The notes beneath the pieces are model-generated. The model saw only the letters and a list, made by a program, of their open reading frames with translations. It was not told the DNA's origin and made no database searches. This document shows positions 57,300-64,000 of a stretch of DNA of 64,000 bases, piece by piece (position 1 is the first letter of the stretch; every line of letters starts with the position of its first letter). A program made the position numbers and the translations under genes. The stretch is from assembly GCA_021770095.1 (NCBI GenBank), contig JAETRQ010000001.1, positions 186,001-250,000 on the forward strand, in the 5' to 3' direction. The stretch comes from Eubacteriaceae bacterium. Lineage in GTDB: Bacteria > Bacillota > Clostridia > Oscillospirales > Acutalibacteraceae.

Positions 57300-58651
57300 T
57301 AAGGTCTGTATGCACCTGTTTTGCACACTTCAATTTTTTTGATATAAGGTTCTTTTCTGCATTGTTCTATTACCAATTTTAAGGAATCTGTAATAACCGG
57401 TTTATCAAAAATTGCAATTTTAGAAAAACCTACAACAGTACCTCTGTATACACACGAACCATTGGCATAAATCTTAAATTGTTCAATTCTCTGTGATTTC
57501 GTTGTATCTTCTTCAAATCTAATGCGGTCAACAGACTGTTTGTCAAAAGAAATATCAATCTGCATTTTGTCATCTGATTGTATATAATCACTTTTAATCA
57601 CGCAGTCATCTTCTTTTCTCAGCCATTCACCAACCTGTTTCAGGCGTCGTACATCTGCATTCGAAAACTGTCCTTTTTTATTAGGGGGAATGTTCAGAAT
57701 CAGCAGACAGTTACTGCCGACAGAACCGTAATAGATAGACATAAGTTTATGTAAAGACTTCAATGTAATACTCTGCAGCGGATGATAAAACCATCCGGTC
57801 CTGATAGATACATCCACTTCAGCAGGATACCACATAAATGAATTATAATTTTTAAGGAATTCTCTTGAGCCCATATCCTTAAGCATAACATCCTGACATT
57901 GTTTCTGAAATTTCTTCATATCGTCATCGGTCTGACTGTTATCAGCAATATTCTGAAGTTCATACTGAAATTTCGGAACAACATTCCATTCGCTCTCTCT
58001 TGTCTTTCCGCTCTCATTTCCAACCCAGCGGACATCCGGTGCACAATTTGACAAAACAATGTTAGGTTGAAGTTTGACGGCAGTCGACCAAATACGATCA
58101 AAATCATATTCCTGCTTTGGTTTTCCGTCAGAACTTGCACCGCACGCACCGTCAAGCCAAAGCATAAAAATCTCACCGTAATTGGTAAGCAGTTCGGTTA
58201 ACTGTTCAATGTAAAAATCATTATATGCCTCTGTGCCGTACAAAGGAGAATTTCTGTCCCACGGAGAAAGATACACACCGAATTTTAATCCATATTTTTT
58301 ACATGACTCTGCAACTTCTTTTACAACATCACCTTTGCCGTTTTTATACGGACTGTTGCGGATGCAATGCTCAGTCGTTTTTGTCTGCCAAAGGCAGAAA
58401 CCATCATGATGCTTGCAGGTCAGAACAAGACCTTTCATACCTGCTGCTTTAATTGCCTCACACCATTGATCCGTATCCTGAGCAGTCGGATTAAAAATAG
58501 ACGGAGATTCTTTTCCGCTTCCCCATTCTTTATTTGTAAAAGTATTAACTGTATAGTGAACAAATGCATAATACTTCATTTCCTGAATAATCAATTGACG
58601 CTCATTAGGCACGATAGAAGTATACAGATCAATTCTTTCATTCTCAGTCAT
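57299..58651 (-). CDS. Alpha-L-fucosidase, GH29
   Basis: GH29 fucosidase of 450 residues without signal peptide, so probably cytoplasmic. Family motifs: YYAFVHYTVNTFTNKEWGSG near 27, CKHHDGFCLW (79-88), KYGLKFGVYLSPWDR near 119, and nucleophile D167 in MLWLDGACGA. Its C-terminus (from ~360) is a beta domain. It removes terminal fucose from oligosaccharides, with the linkage not readable. AAAGAGGACATAACC precedes the ATG. It stands alone behind a non-coding gap and convergent with the AraC gene. A second GH29 gene starts beyond the right edge of the window. Confidence 0.92.
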   Translation of the reverse strand: MTENERIDLYTSIVPNERQLIIQEMKYYAFVHYTVNTFTNKEWGSGKESPSIFNPTAQDTDQWCEAIKAAGMKGLVLTCKHHDGFCLWQTKTTEHCIRNSPYKNGKGDVVKEVAESCKKYGLKFGVYLSPWDRNSPLYGTEAYNDFYIEQLTELLTNYGEIFMLWLDGACGASSDGKPKQEYDFDRIWSTAVKLQPNIVLSNCAPDVRWVGNESGKTRESEWNVVPKFQYELQNIADNSQTDDDMKKFQKQCQDVMLKDMGSREFLKNYNSFMWYPAEVDVSIRTGWFYHPLQSITLKSLHKLMSIYYGSVGSNCLLILNIPPNKKGQFSNADVRRLKQVGEWLRKEDDCVIKSDYIQSDDKMQIDISFDKQSVDRIRFEEDTTKSQRIEQFKIYANGSCVYRGTVVGFSKIAIFDKPVITDSLKLVIEQCRKEPYIKKIEVCKTGAYRP

Positions 58652-58809
58652 GGTTATGTCCTCTTTCAGAAATAATTACATAATGTTACAGTTCTATTCT
58701 AAATCAAAACCGCATTGAAATAAATACAAAATTCAGCAACATTGATATAAAATTAGGAAATTTTAAACTCTTTTATTCAAATTCATATGCTACCACAGCA
58801 TCTTTCTTT

Positions 58810-59269
58810 CGGACTGTTTTTTCGCTTCGCGATGTCCTGTTCTCGTCTCTCCAATTTACAAAATAAAAAAGGAACAGTAAAAACTGTTCCTGCAATCTTT
58901 TTTTAACGCGGGAATTTTTCTCTACTTCTTTTGATTATAAACATTTGCAATCGCGACGGCTTGCCGTCTTGCACGCGGACAACAAAACAGTCCACCGGAC
59001 TGTTTTTTCGCTTTGCGATGTCCTGTTCTCGTCTCTCTCATTTACAAAATAAAAAAGGAACAGTAAAAACTGTTCCTGCAATCTTTTTTAACGCGAGAAT
59101 TTTTCTCTACTTCTTTTGATTATAAACATTTGCAATCGCGACGGCTTGCCGTCTTGCACGCGGACAGCAAAACAGTCCACCGGACTGTTTTTTCGCTTCG
59201 CGATGTCCTGTTCTCGTCTCTCCAATTTACAAAATAAAAAAGGAACAGTAAAAACTGTTCCTTTTTTAT
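58810..59269. repeat. Tandem non-coding repeat of about 186 bases downstream of tRNA-Ser
   Basis: Unit 1 (58810-58995, 186 bases) and unit 2 (58996-59180, 185 bases) differ at only a few bases; unit 3 (59181-59269) is the first ~81 bases of the unit before joining the tRNA-Ser 3' end. Each unit begins CGGACTGTTTTTTCGCTT. Each carries a GGAACAGT/ACTGTTCC hairpin with T tracts (58871-58890, 59057-59076, 59242-59261). At both unit joins there is an AAAACAGTCC-ACC-GGACTGTTTT hairpin, and within units GACGGC-TT-GCCGTC. The short open frames inside have no ribosome sites. The stretch 58652-58809 before it shows nothing else. Confidence 0.9.
59242..59261 (-). terminator. Terminator of tRNA-Ser (repeated in each unit)
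   Basis: On the minus strand, about eight bases after the tRNA 3' end (which begins AATAAAAAA), GGAACAGT pairs with ACTGTTCC, followed by TTTTTTATTTTG. The same hairpin recurs at 59057-59076 and 58871-58890. Confidence 0.8.
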
Positions 59270-59360
59270 TGGCGCAGAAGGAGAGACTCGAACTCTCGCG
59301 CCGGTTGCCCGACCTACGCCCTTAGCAGGGGCGCCTCGTCACCAACTTGAGTACTTCTGC
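59270..59360 (-). tRNA. tRNA-Ser (anticodon GCT)
   Basis: A 91-base class II tRNA with encoded CCA. Acceptor GCAGAAG pairs with CTTCTGC, discriminator G. Anticodon stem-loop GCCCCTGCTAAGGGC gives anticodon GCT, reading AGC/AGT. Variable arm GTCGGGCAACCGGC is long, as needed for serine. T-loop GTTCGAG. Followed by a terminator and the tandem repeat. Confidence 0.95.
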
Positions 59361-59455
59361 AAGCTGACGGGTTTTACCTGTCAAGTATTATGCACGTTCC
59401 GTGCGTTTAATACTTTATCATAAGTCAATTAAAAAGTCAATATAAAATTATGATT

Positions 59456-59710
59456 TTATTTTATAATATGTGCAGTAATAATTGTATAACTGTACGCATT
59501 TATCGTCAGTCTGATATTACCGAGCGTTACATAATAATTTTTCCCGTTTCTGCTGACAACAGATTTTTCGTTCTTAATAATATCAATACAATATGCCACG
59601 GGATCAGGACAATCCATATTTAAATTTCTTTTTATCCTGTCCATCCCCAGTCGGGTAGTGTGAACTCTATCAATATTATCAACAAGCAATTTTAAATCAT
59701 AATCAGACAT
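59456..59710 (-). CDS. DUF3781-family small protein
   Basis: An 84-residue soluble protein of the DUF3781 kind, recognised by the C-terminal block RNGKNYYVTLGNIRLTINAY, TITAHIIK, after an N-terminal part around HTTRLGMDRIKRNLNMD. GGAGAATTAGAAT precedes the ATG. The family is common in Firmicutes and has no known function. Alone, convergent to nothing; the divergent gene at 59777 is 66 bases away. Confidence 0.75.
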   Translation of the reverse strand: MSDYDLKLLVDNIDRVHTTRLGMDRIKRNLNMDCPDPVAYCIDIIKNEKSVVSRNGKNYYVTLGNIRLTINAYSYTIITAHIIK

Positions 59711-59776
59711 ATTCTAATTCTCCATTATTCGTATATTAACCAAAAATTCATACATATAATAAACTGGAGTGATTAT

Positions 59777-60307
59777 ATGCAAAAATCTTTATTCAGATAT
59801 AGTTTAATCGGTTTTATTTTTGTCAGTATTTTGGGAAGTCTGAGCCATTTTATTTATAAGTGGAGCGGATATAATATTGTTGCTGCAATGTTCTGCCCTG
59901 TTAATGAAAGTGTTTGGGAACATTTAAAACTTTTATTTTTCCCATATCTGATTTGGAGCATTGCCGAATACAGAAAACTTATAGGAGAAAATCCAAACAC
60001 AAAAGGCATATTGCTATGCAAACTCATTGGTGCAGTAACAGGAATGATTACAATCGTCACGTTCTTTTATACATACACCGGAATGATAGGCAGATCCATT
60101 GAAATAGTCAACATACTTTCATTCTTCATCGGAACAGGTACGGCATTTATCACTGACAATCTTTTAATCAAGCAGAACAAACTCAAATATGACAATCTTG
60201 CAATTGCGGGATTTATATCCATAACAGCGGTATTTATTATTTTCACTTTTGCACCGCCGTTAATACCGCTGTTTAAAGACCCGATAACATCAATATACGG
60301 TATATAA
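59777..60307 (+). CDS. DUF6512-like membrane protein
   Basis: A 176-residue membrane protein with five or six helices, with the conserved block FCPVNESVWEHLKLLFFPYL (residues ~39-58) that marks a small uncharacterised family of Firmicutes. GGAGTGATTAT precedes the ATG. No partner or motif suggests a role. Closed by a hairpin at 60313-60338. Confidence 0.75.
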   Translation: MQKSLFRYSLIGFIFVSILGSLSHFIYKWSGYNIVAAMFCPVNESVWEHLKLLFFPYLIWSIAEYRKLIGENPNTKGILLCKLIGAVTGMITIVTFFYTYTGMIGRSIEIVNILSFFIGTGTAFITDNLLIKQNKLKYDNLAIAGFISITAVFIIFTFAPPLIPLFKDPITSIYGI

Positions 60308-60312
60308 AAATG

Positions 60313-60338
60313 TCAGCCAAGTCAATGGACCTGGCTGA
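60313..60338. terminator. Bidirectional terminator, DUF6512-like / M28 genes
   Basis: TCAGCCA (60313-60319) pairs with TGGCTGA (60332-60338) and ends in TATAATTTTATTTG. Weaker than most others in the window. Confidence 0.65.
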
Positions 60339-60345
60339 TATAATT

Positions 60346-61644
60346 TTATTTGTTATATCCTCTTTTAAATCTCTTTTTGCCTTCTTCTCTGAATGACTCA
60401 ATTCCTTCTCTCTGGTCATAGAGTTCTGCTGCTTCAAGACAAATATCGAGTGAAAGATTAATACATTCCTCGCTGATATTATCAGGTGTATCCAGACGAG
60501 TATGATAATAAGTTTTCGGGTCATGGTTAACACCGCAGAAACCAACTGCTTCAATACCATAACGTGAGAAACCTTCAGCATCCACTGCACCCGGATAAAT
60601 ATCAGTTTCCTTCATTTCAATGCCGCAGTTCACACCTGCCTCATAAACAAGTTCACCAACTGCATTTGAATTCTTCTGCGTACCTGTGCAGCCCTGTGTA
60701 TAAATCTGGAGCTGCTCAATTTCACGCATTGTATCCATCGCAATAACAACAGTTTCAATCTCTTTGAGTTCATCCTGATGACGCTTTGCATAAGCAACAG
60801 CACCGCGAAGACCTGCTTCTTCAGAACCTGATAAGAGACAGCAAACTTCTGTATTCTCATATCTCTTGTTATTATCTGACATTTCTTTAAGGACAGCCAT
60901 TGAAATATAGTCAGCAGTAAGATTATCGTTAGCACCGTCAACAATAACTTTCCAGTTAATGAAGAACAAAATTGCAATGAAGAACGGTACAAAAATCAGC
61001 TGTATAATACCCATTACAAGCCAAAACTTTGATGCATAGTTACCGCCTGAAAGGTCATAAATTGTCCAGATAATATTAAAAACAGTTATAACAATAAGTC
61101 CGCCGATTGAACCACCCATAACAGGGGCAAGTGATTTCAGTCCGCCGTGAAGTGAATAAGTCCATTCGTTGGCAGCATCTGTATGACCGCAAAATACGAT
61201 TCTTCTTTTAACTTCACCTGTAGGCTTTCTGCGTGCCATAACATTTCTTGAAACTTTTTTAGGGAACAGGAAATCGACATATTCACGGTACATCAGAAAT
61301 TCGATTACCAAACAGGAAACTGCAAATAAAGTAAGAAGTGTTGCCACAATAGCAAGACCTGAATTAAGAACAACTTTTTTATATGTAAGCCAATAAAAAA
61401 GCACTGAAAAAATACCTATTATACCGGCAGGAGGAATCCAACCCATAAAAGCATGTGGATGAAGATCAAAGTCCTCTATCTCAACCTCGTCTGCCCACTG
61501 CTCGAGTTCACCCTTCAAAAATTTCTGTGCTTTTCTTTCGCTGTGAGTACCCGGTGCACGTTCTTTGAAGTTTTCACAGATATAGCGAATACCGTCAACC
61601 ATAAAAGCACGCGTATTCTCTGATGCGCCTTTTGTCAATCGCAT
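60346..61644 (-). CDS. Membrane-embedded M28-family peptidase (paralog of 28079-29320)
   Basis: A 432-residue zinc peptidase-like protein with membrane helices inside the M28 fold. Ligand motifs: FCGHTDAANEWTYSL near 150, VDGANDNLTADY near 241, LSGSEEAGLRGAV near 276, AMDTMRE near 306 and NHDPKTYYHTRLD near 383. Helices near 75-115, 165-200 and 205-235. Nearly every motif aligns with the protein at 28079-29320 (NGHPDAAWEW, VDGANDNLSG, GSEEAGLRG, YYHTRRD), so the two are paralogs 31 kb apart. Substrate unknown. Confidence 0.82.
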   Translation of the reverse strand: MRLTKGASENTRAFMVDGIRYICENFKERAPGTHSERKAQKFLKGELEQWADEVEIEDFDLHPHAFMGWIPPAGIIGIFSVLFYWLTYKKVVLNSGLAIVATLLTLFAVSCLVIEFLMYREYVDFLFPKKVSRNVMARRKPTGEVKRRIVFCGHTDAANEWTYSLHGGLKSLAPVMGGSIGGLIVITVFNIIWTIYDLSGGNYASKFWLVMGIIQLIFVPFFIAILFFINWKVIVDGANDNLTADYISMAVLKEMSDNNKRYENTEVCCLLSGSEEAGLRGAVAYAKRHQDELKEIETVVIAMDTMREIEQLQIYTQGCTGTQKNSNAVGELVYEAGVNCGIEMKETDIYPGAVDAEGFSRYGIEAVGFCGVNHDPKTYYHTRLDTPDNISEECINLSLDICLEAAELYDQREGIESFREEGKKRFKRGYNK

Positions 61645-61737
61645 AACACAACCCCCTATATAGAATAATATTATTATATATCATAGTGCTAAAACTTTCA
61701 AGCAATTAAAAGAAATAAGATAAATTTAATAAACTTC

Positions 61738-61766
61738 TTGACAACAGACCAAAGTTAATATATAAT
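61738..61766 (+). promoter_or_regulatory. Consensus promoter for tRNA-Asp-tRNA-Thr
   Basis: TTGACA (61738-61743), 17-base spacer, TATAAT (61761-61766): perfect consensus. The tRNA-Asp 5' end is 14 bases downstream. Confidence 0.9.
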
Positions 61767-61779
61767 ACAACACAGACGC

Positions 61780-61856
61780 GGCCCGGTAGTTCAGTTGGTT
61801 AGAACGCTAGCCTGTCACGCTAGAGGTCGACGGTTCGAGCCCGTTCCGGGTCGCCA
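61780..61856 (+). tRNA. tRNA-Asp (anticodon GTC)
   Basis: A 77-base tRNA with encoded CCA. Acceptor GGCCCGG pairs with CCGGGTC (one G-U pair), D-loop AGTTCAGTTGGTTAGAA, anticodon GTC at 61814-61816, T-arm ACGGTTCGAGCCCGT, discriminator G. Confidence 0.97.
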
Positions 61857-61858
61857 CA

Positions 61859-61885
61859 GGGTGATAAGAATACTTATCACCCTTT
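61859..61885 (+). terminator. Hairpin between tRNA-Asp and tRNA-Thr
   Basis: GGGTGATAAG (61859-61868) pairs with CTTATCACCC (61873-61882), then TTTAAATTT. A leaky terminator or processing stem, since no second promoter is seen before tRNA-Thr. Confidence 0.7.
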
Positions 61886-61897
61886 AAATTTAAATAT

Positions 61898-61973
61898 GCT
61901 GATATGGCTCAGGCGGTAGAGCACATCCTTGGTAAGGATGAGGTCACCGGTTCAAGTCCGGTTATCAGCTCCA
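61898..61973 (+). tRNA. tRNA-Thr (anticodon GGT)
   Basis: A 76-base tRNA with encoded CCA: acceptor GCTGATA with TATCAGC, anticodon stem-loop CATCCTTGGTAAGGATG gives GGT, T-arm CCGGTTCAAGTCCGG, discriminator T. It follows tRNA-Asp by 41 bases. Confidence 0.97.
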
Positions 61974-62368
61974 CTAACAAAACCTTGAAAATGCTTGATT
62001 TTAAGCGGTTTTCAAGGTTTTTTTGTTTTATTTTTTCAAAAATCAGAATATCTCTGAATATCTCTCAGTATCTGCCGTTTGGTGTCCTTTTTGGTGCCGA
62101 TTTTTTTTAAATTTTATAAAAAATGCTTAGTTTTACATGCATTGCGTGCTATAATATAAGAGTAGTAAGCAGGTGAGACAAACGAGTATAAAAGACATAA
62201 GCGAAATTGTCTTGACAGTATGATCAAATGCAATAACCACAATAACAGTTACCCTACTGATAAAACAAGACAAAAAGAAATCCAGATTCGAGGTGATATA
62301 GTGTGAAACATTGTATTGTAGTAACCGGTATAGTCAAACATATTTAATGAATTTTTGGAGGTTATAAC
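61974..62368. other. Non-coding gap after tRNA-Thr
   Basis: Holds the tRNA-Thr terminator (61981-62025), then a tandem ten-base repeat GAATATCTCT (62046-62065), a GGTGTCC...GGTGCC repeat-like stretch (62081-62098), and a weak TTGACA (62213-62218) without a good -10. A micro-frame starting GTG at 62303 behind AGGTGAT encodes 14 residues (VKHCIVVTGIVKHI) and ends 21 bases before the acetyltransferase gene. I see no gene with confidence; the area may be a decayed insertion. Confidence 0.5.
61981..62025 (+). terminator. Terminator of tRNA-Thr
   Basis: AACCTTGAAAA (61981-61991) pairs with TTTTCAAGGTT (62009-62019), with an inner GCTT/AAGC pairing, followed by TTTTTG. Confidence 0.85.
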
Positions 62369-62995
62369 ATGGCTATATCGGAAAAAATATATCCCCGTAC
62401 AGGTGATACGAAAACAGTTTATCTGAAGAATGTAATTACGAATCCAAATATCGAGATTGGCGATTATACAATGTATAATGATTTTGTTTACAATCCATGT
62501 GATTTTCAAAAGAATAATGTGTTGTACCATTATCCGGTCAATCATGACCGACTTGTGATTGGAAAATTCTGCTCAATTGCCTGTGGCGCAAAATTTATAT
62601 TTACAAGTGCAAATCATTCTCTCAAATCTCTATCAACTTATCCGTTCCCTATTTTCTTTGAAGAATGGAATTTAGATATGATAAATATTACGAACGCATG
62701 GGATAACAAGGGTGATATTATCATTGGCAATGATGTGTGGATTGGTTATGAAGCTGTAATTCTTTCCGGAGTAACGATTGGAGATGGAGCAATCATTGGA
62801 ACTCGTGCAGTGGTTACTAAGGATGTACCGCCATATACAATTGTCGGTGGCGTACCTGCAAAACCAATACGCAAGCGGTTTGATGACAAAACCATTGCAA
62901 AATTGTATGAACTGAAATGGTGGGATTGGCCAGAGGAACGAATTAAAGCCAATCTTGAAATTATACAGTCTGGTCAAATTGACAAATTTGATTGA
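62369..62995 (+). CDS. Xenobiotic acetyltransferase, Vat/CatB-like
   Basis: A 208-residue left-handed beta-helix acetyltransferase, in the group that includes streptogramin A acetyltransferases (Vat) and type B chloramphenicol acetyltransferases. It aligns with Vat proteins along its length: [33 protein letters not shown] with H83 at the place of the catalytic His, [38 protein letters not shown] and a tail [27 protein letters not shown] precedes the ATG. It could inactivate an antibiotic, but related enzymes act on other substrates. Sits directly downstream of a tRNA gene, a usual place for acquired DNA. Confidence 0.85.
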   Translation: MAISEKIYPRTGDTKTVYLKNVITNPNIEIGDYTMYNDFVYNPCDFQKNNVLYHYPVNHDRLVIGKFCSIACGAKFIFTSANHSLKSLSTYPFPIFFEEWNLDMINITNAWDNKGDIIIGNDVWIGYEAVILSGVTIGDGAIIGTRAVVTKDVPPYTIVGGVPAKPIRKRFDDKTIAKLYELKWWDWPEERIKANLEIIQSGQIDKFD

Positions 62996-63083
62996 CTTAT
63001 ATTTGTGGTTATGGAGAATCATATCTTTTCTATAATTTTCAGTTTAGTGAACTCATTATAAATGTAATACTGCAGCGTGCATC

Positions 63084-63140
63084 GGATTTTGATATACAAA
63101 ATCCATATAAAAAACCACGAACATTTGTTGTTCGTGGTTT
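63084..63140 (+). terminator. Hairpins after the acetyltransferase gene
   Basis: Two stems follow within 150 bases: GGATTTTG with CAAAATCC (63084-63104), and AAACCACGAACA (63112-63123) with TGTTCGTGGTTT (63129-63140), the latter with a short T tract. The rest of the gap 62996-63248 shows no gene. Confidence 0.6.
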
Positions 63141-63248
63141 ACTTCGTTATGACACTCCAACTTATATCAGAGGTCTTGTTTTTTATGTAGTATTAAATTG
63201 TATACAAAATATCAAATACTGCATATTATTGATAACAACATGATGAAG

Positions 63249-63437
63249 TTACGCCAAAACCAATGCTTTTTTAGGGCAAAAATTGGAACATTTACCGCAT
63301 TTGATACATTTTTCTTCATTGACTACAGGTGCATCAAATCCATTCTGGCTTATTGCTCCGACAGGGCATATTGCCATTGCAGGGCATTTATGGTTTTGCG
63401 GGCATCTTTCAATTATCACATTCAGTCTTTTTTCCAT
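63249..63437 (-). CDS. Small 4Fe-4S ferredoxin-type protein
   Basis: A 62-residue iron-sulfur protein. The second half has a full cluster motif, C44, C47, C50, C54 (CIKCGKCSNFCP). The first half has spaced cysteines C12, C18, C24 (CPQNHKC, ICPVGAI), not the classic CxxCxxC, so it has seven cysteines and at least one normal 4Fe-4S cluster. Acts as an electron carrier; partner unknown. AGAGAGG precedes the ATG. It starts 28 bases after a GH29 fucosidase gene on the same strand and is probably in its transcript. Confidence 0.88.
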   Translation of the reverse strand: MEKRLNVIIERCPQNHKCPAMAICPVGAISQNGFDAPVVNEEKCIKCGKCSNFCPKKALVLA

Positions 63438-63465
63438 ACGAATAACCTCTCTTAAATTAATATTA

Positions 63466-64000
63466 TCACTCTACCTCAACACAGAGACAATGAGGGATTG
63501 AATTATCCTTTTTTGAACCAATATCAACTGACAGATATTTTTCATTCTGAGCAAATGAAAGCGGCATATTTTTATCACTGAGGAATGTTATTTTTTTGAT
63601 TTTGTATCTGATTCCGCCTTCATTGGCCTTGCGCAATGATTTGATTTTTAACTTTGCAGGGAGTTTTTCTCCCATAGGGAAAACATATATCCTGCCTGCT
63701 TTTGAGGTAAAACAGAAATCTTTTGAAGAAAACTTTTTATTCTCTTTAAACGAACCGTTTTTGCTTTTTCTGCCCTCAAAATCACATACCTCAAATGGAT
63801 ATGAACCATAAACCGCTTCACCGTTCATTTTCATCCATTTGCCGATTTCAAGGAGTACTGATTTTTCTTCTTCACATATTTTTCCGTTTGACATAGGTCC
63901 TACATTGAGCATATAGCAACCGTTTTTAGCAAAAACTTCAATCATATTTCTTATAATTTCACCGGGAGTTTTAAACTTGTTTCCTTCTGTATAACCCCAT
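63466..64000 (-). CDS. Alpha-L-fucosidase, GH29 (C-terminal part, cut by window edge)
   Basis: The end of a GH29 fucosidase. From the edge it reads WGYTEGNKFKTPGEIIRNMI, then EVFAKNGCYMLNVGPMSNGK, which is the conserved end of the GH29 barrel (WGY...LLNxGPxxDG), then a C-terminal beta domain with VYGSYPFE. The N-terminal part with the nucleophile lies beyond 64000. It is the second GH29 gene here and differs clearly from the 57299-58651 one. Followed by the ferredoxin-type gene. Confidence 0.85.
   Translation of the reverse strand, partial: WGYTEGNKFKTPGEIIRNMIEVFAKNGCYMLNVGPMSNGKICEEEKSVLLEIGKWMKMNGEAVYGSYPFEVCDFEGRKSKNGSFKENKKFSSKDFCFTSKAGRIYVFPMGEKLPAKLKIKSLRKANEGGIRYKIKKITFLSDKNMPLSFAQNEKYLSVDIGSKKDNSIPHCLCVEVE

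Noticed and set aside
58810..59269. CRISPR-like array
   Set aside because: Units are ~186 bases, directly adjacent, without unique spacers, and no cas genes are present.
58931..59325. Two similar frames of 62 and 69 residues (MIINICNRDGL...)
   Set aside because: They come from the 186-base non-coding repeat, have no ribosome site, and the second runs into tRNA-Ser.
61904..62110. 68-residue frame starting MAQAVEH
   Set aside because: It begins inside tRNA-Thr and runs through its terminator; it is not a gene.
62303..62347. 14-codon leader peptide before the acetyltransferase gene
   Set aside because: It has a fair ribosome site but no terminator or hairpin that would make it a control element; may be a remnant. 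Noted only inside the gap entry.

Overview
The window is a low-GC (by eye about 37% GC), gene-dense stretch of a Gram-positive chromosome. It looks like a gut member of the Clostridia, probably of the Ruminococcaceae/Oscillospiraceae. The signs are rpoBC of Firmicutes type, AGGAGG-like ribosome binding sites, consensus sigma-A promoters, lipoprotein signal peptides, the spore-coat genes cotJA and cotJB, a BclA-like collagen protein, and many secreted enzymes for host and plant glycans. Genus and species cannot be fixed from the sequence. No insertion sequence, prophage or CRISPR array is visible.

Layout. Positions 1-4467 hold the start of rpoC and all of rpoB (minus strand) with their own promoter. 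Positions 4770-10397 (plus) hold a peptide-binding lipoprotein, a VanZ-like protein, and a nagB-metG-tatD operon. Positions 10443-15502 hold an XRE regulator, a secreted glucosaminidase with wall-binding repeats, and an Lsa-like ABC-F gene behind a leader that looks like a transcription attenuator. Positions 15615-20673 (minus) hold a sodium/solute symporter, GH51 arabinofuranosidase, DMT transporter, dUTPase and a MazF toxin with no visible partner. Positions 20832-24073 hold cotJA-cotJB, a D-Ala-D-Ala carboxypeptidase, a phosphoesterase and two divergent XRE genes separated by three matching operators. Positions 24160-31720 (minus) hold a lipase-like hydrolase, MscL with a zinc-ribbon tail, a trmN6-rsmI-radical SAM operon with a leaderless start, a membrane M28 peptidase and a polar amino-acid ABC importer.

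From 31.9 to 64 kb glycan breakdown dominates: a 1802-residue GH33 sialidase followed by a 35-codon peptide gene, a GH95-type enzyme with a divergent truncated AraC regulator, an operon with a GH16 enzyme, two phosphoesterase-type proteins and a large GH123-like protein under a divergent AraC regulator, and two GH29 fucosidases. Sialidase and fucosidases plus nagB fit use of mucin or other host glycans; GH51 and GH16 fit plant or microbial polysaccharides. Between these lie a glycosyltransferase/collagen-like pair (probable glycosylated spore-surface protein), a bacitracin/lantibiotic-type response regulator-ABC-kinase module, three tRNA genes (Ser, Asp, Thr), a tandem non-coding repeat beside tRNA-Ser, and a Vat-like acetyltransferase downstream of tRNA-Thr.

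The points I would look at first are the three-operator XRE switch (23.7 kb), the ABC-F leader (13.3-13.6 kb), the sialidase-linked micro-gene (31.9 kb), the EEP/beta-propeller chimera (50.3 kb), the tRNA-Ser repeats (58.8-59.3 kb) and the GT-collagen pair (39.7-42.2 kb). None of these proves a new system; each is a specific, testable anomaly. All calls come from reading the sequence and recalling protein families; no database search was run.
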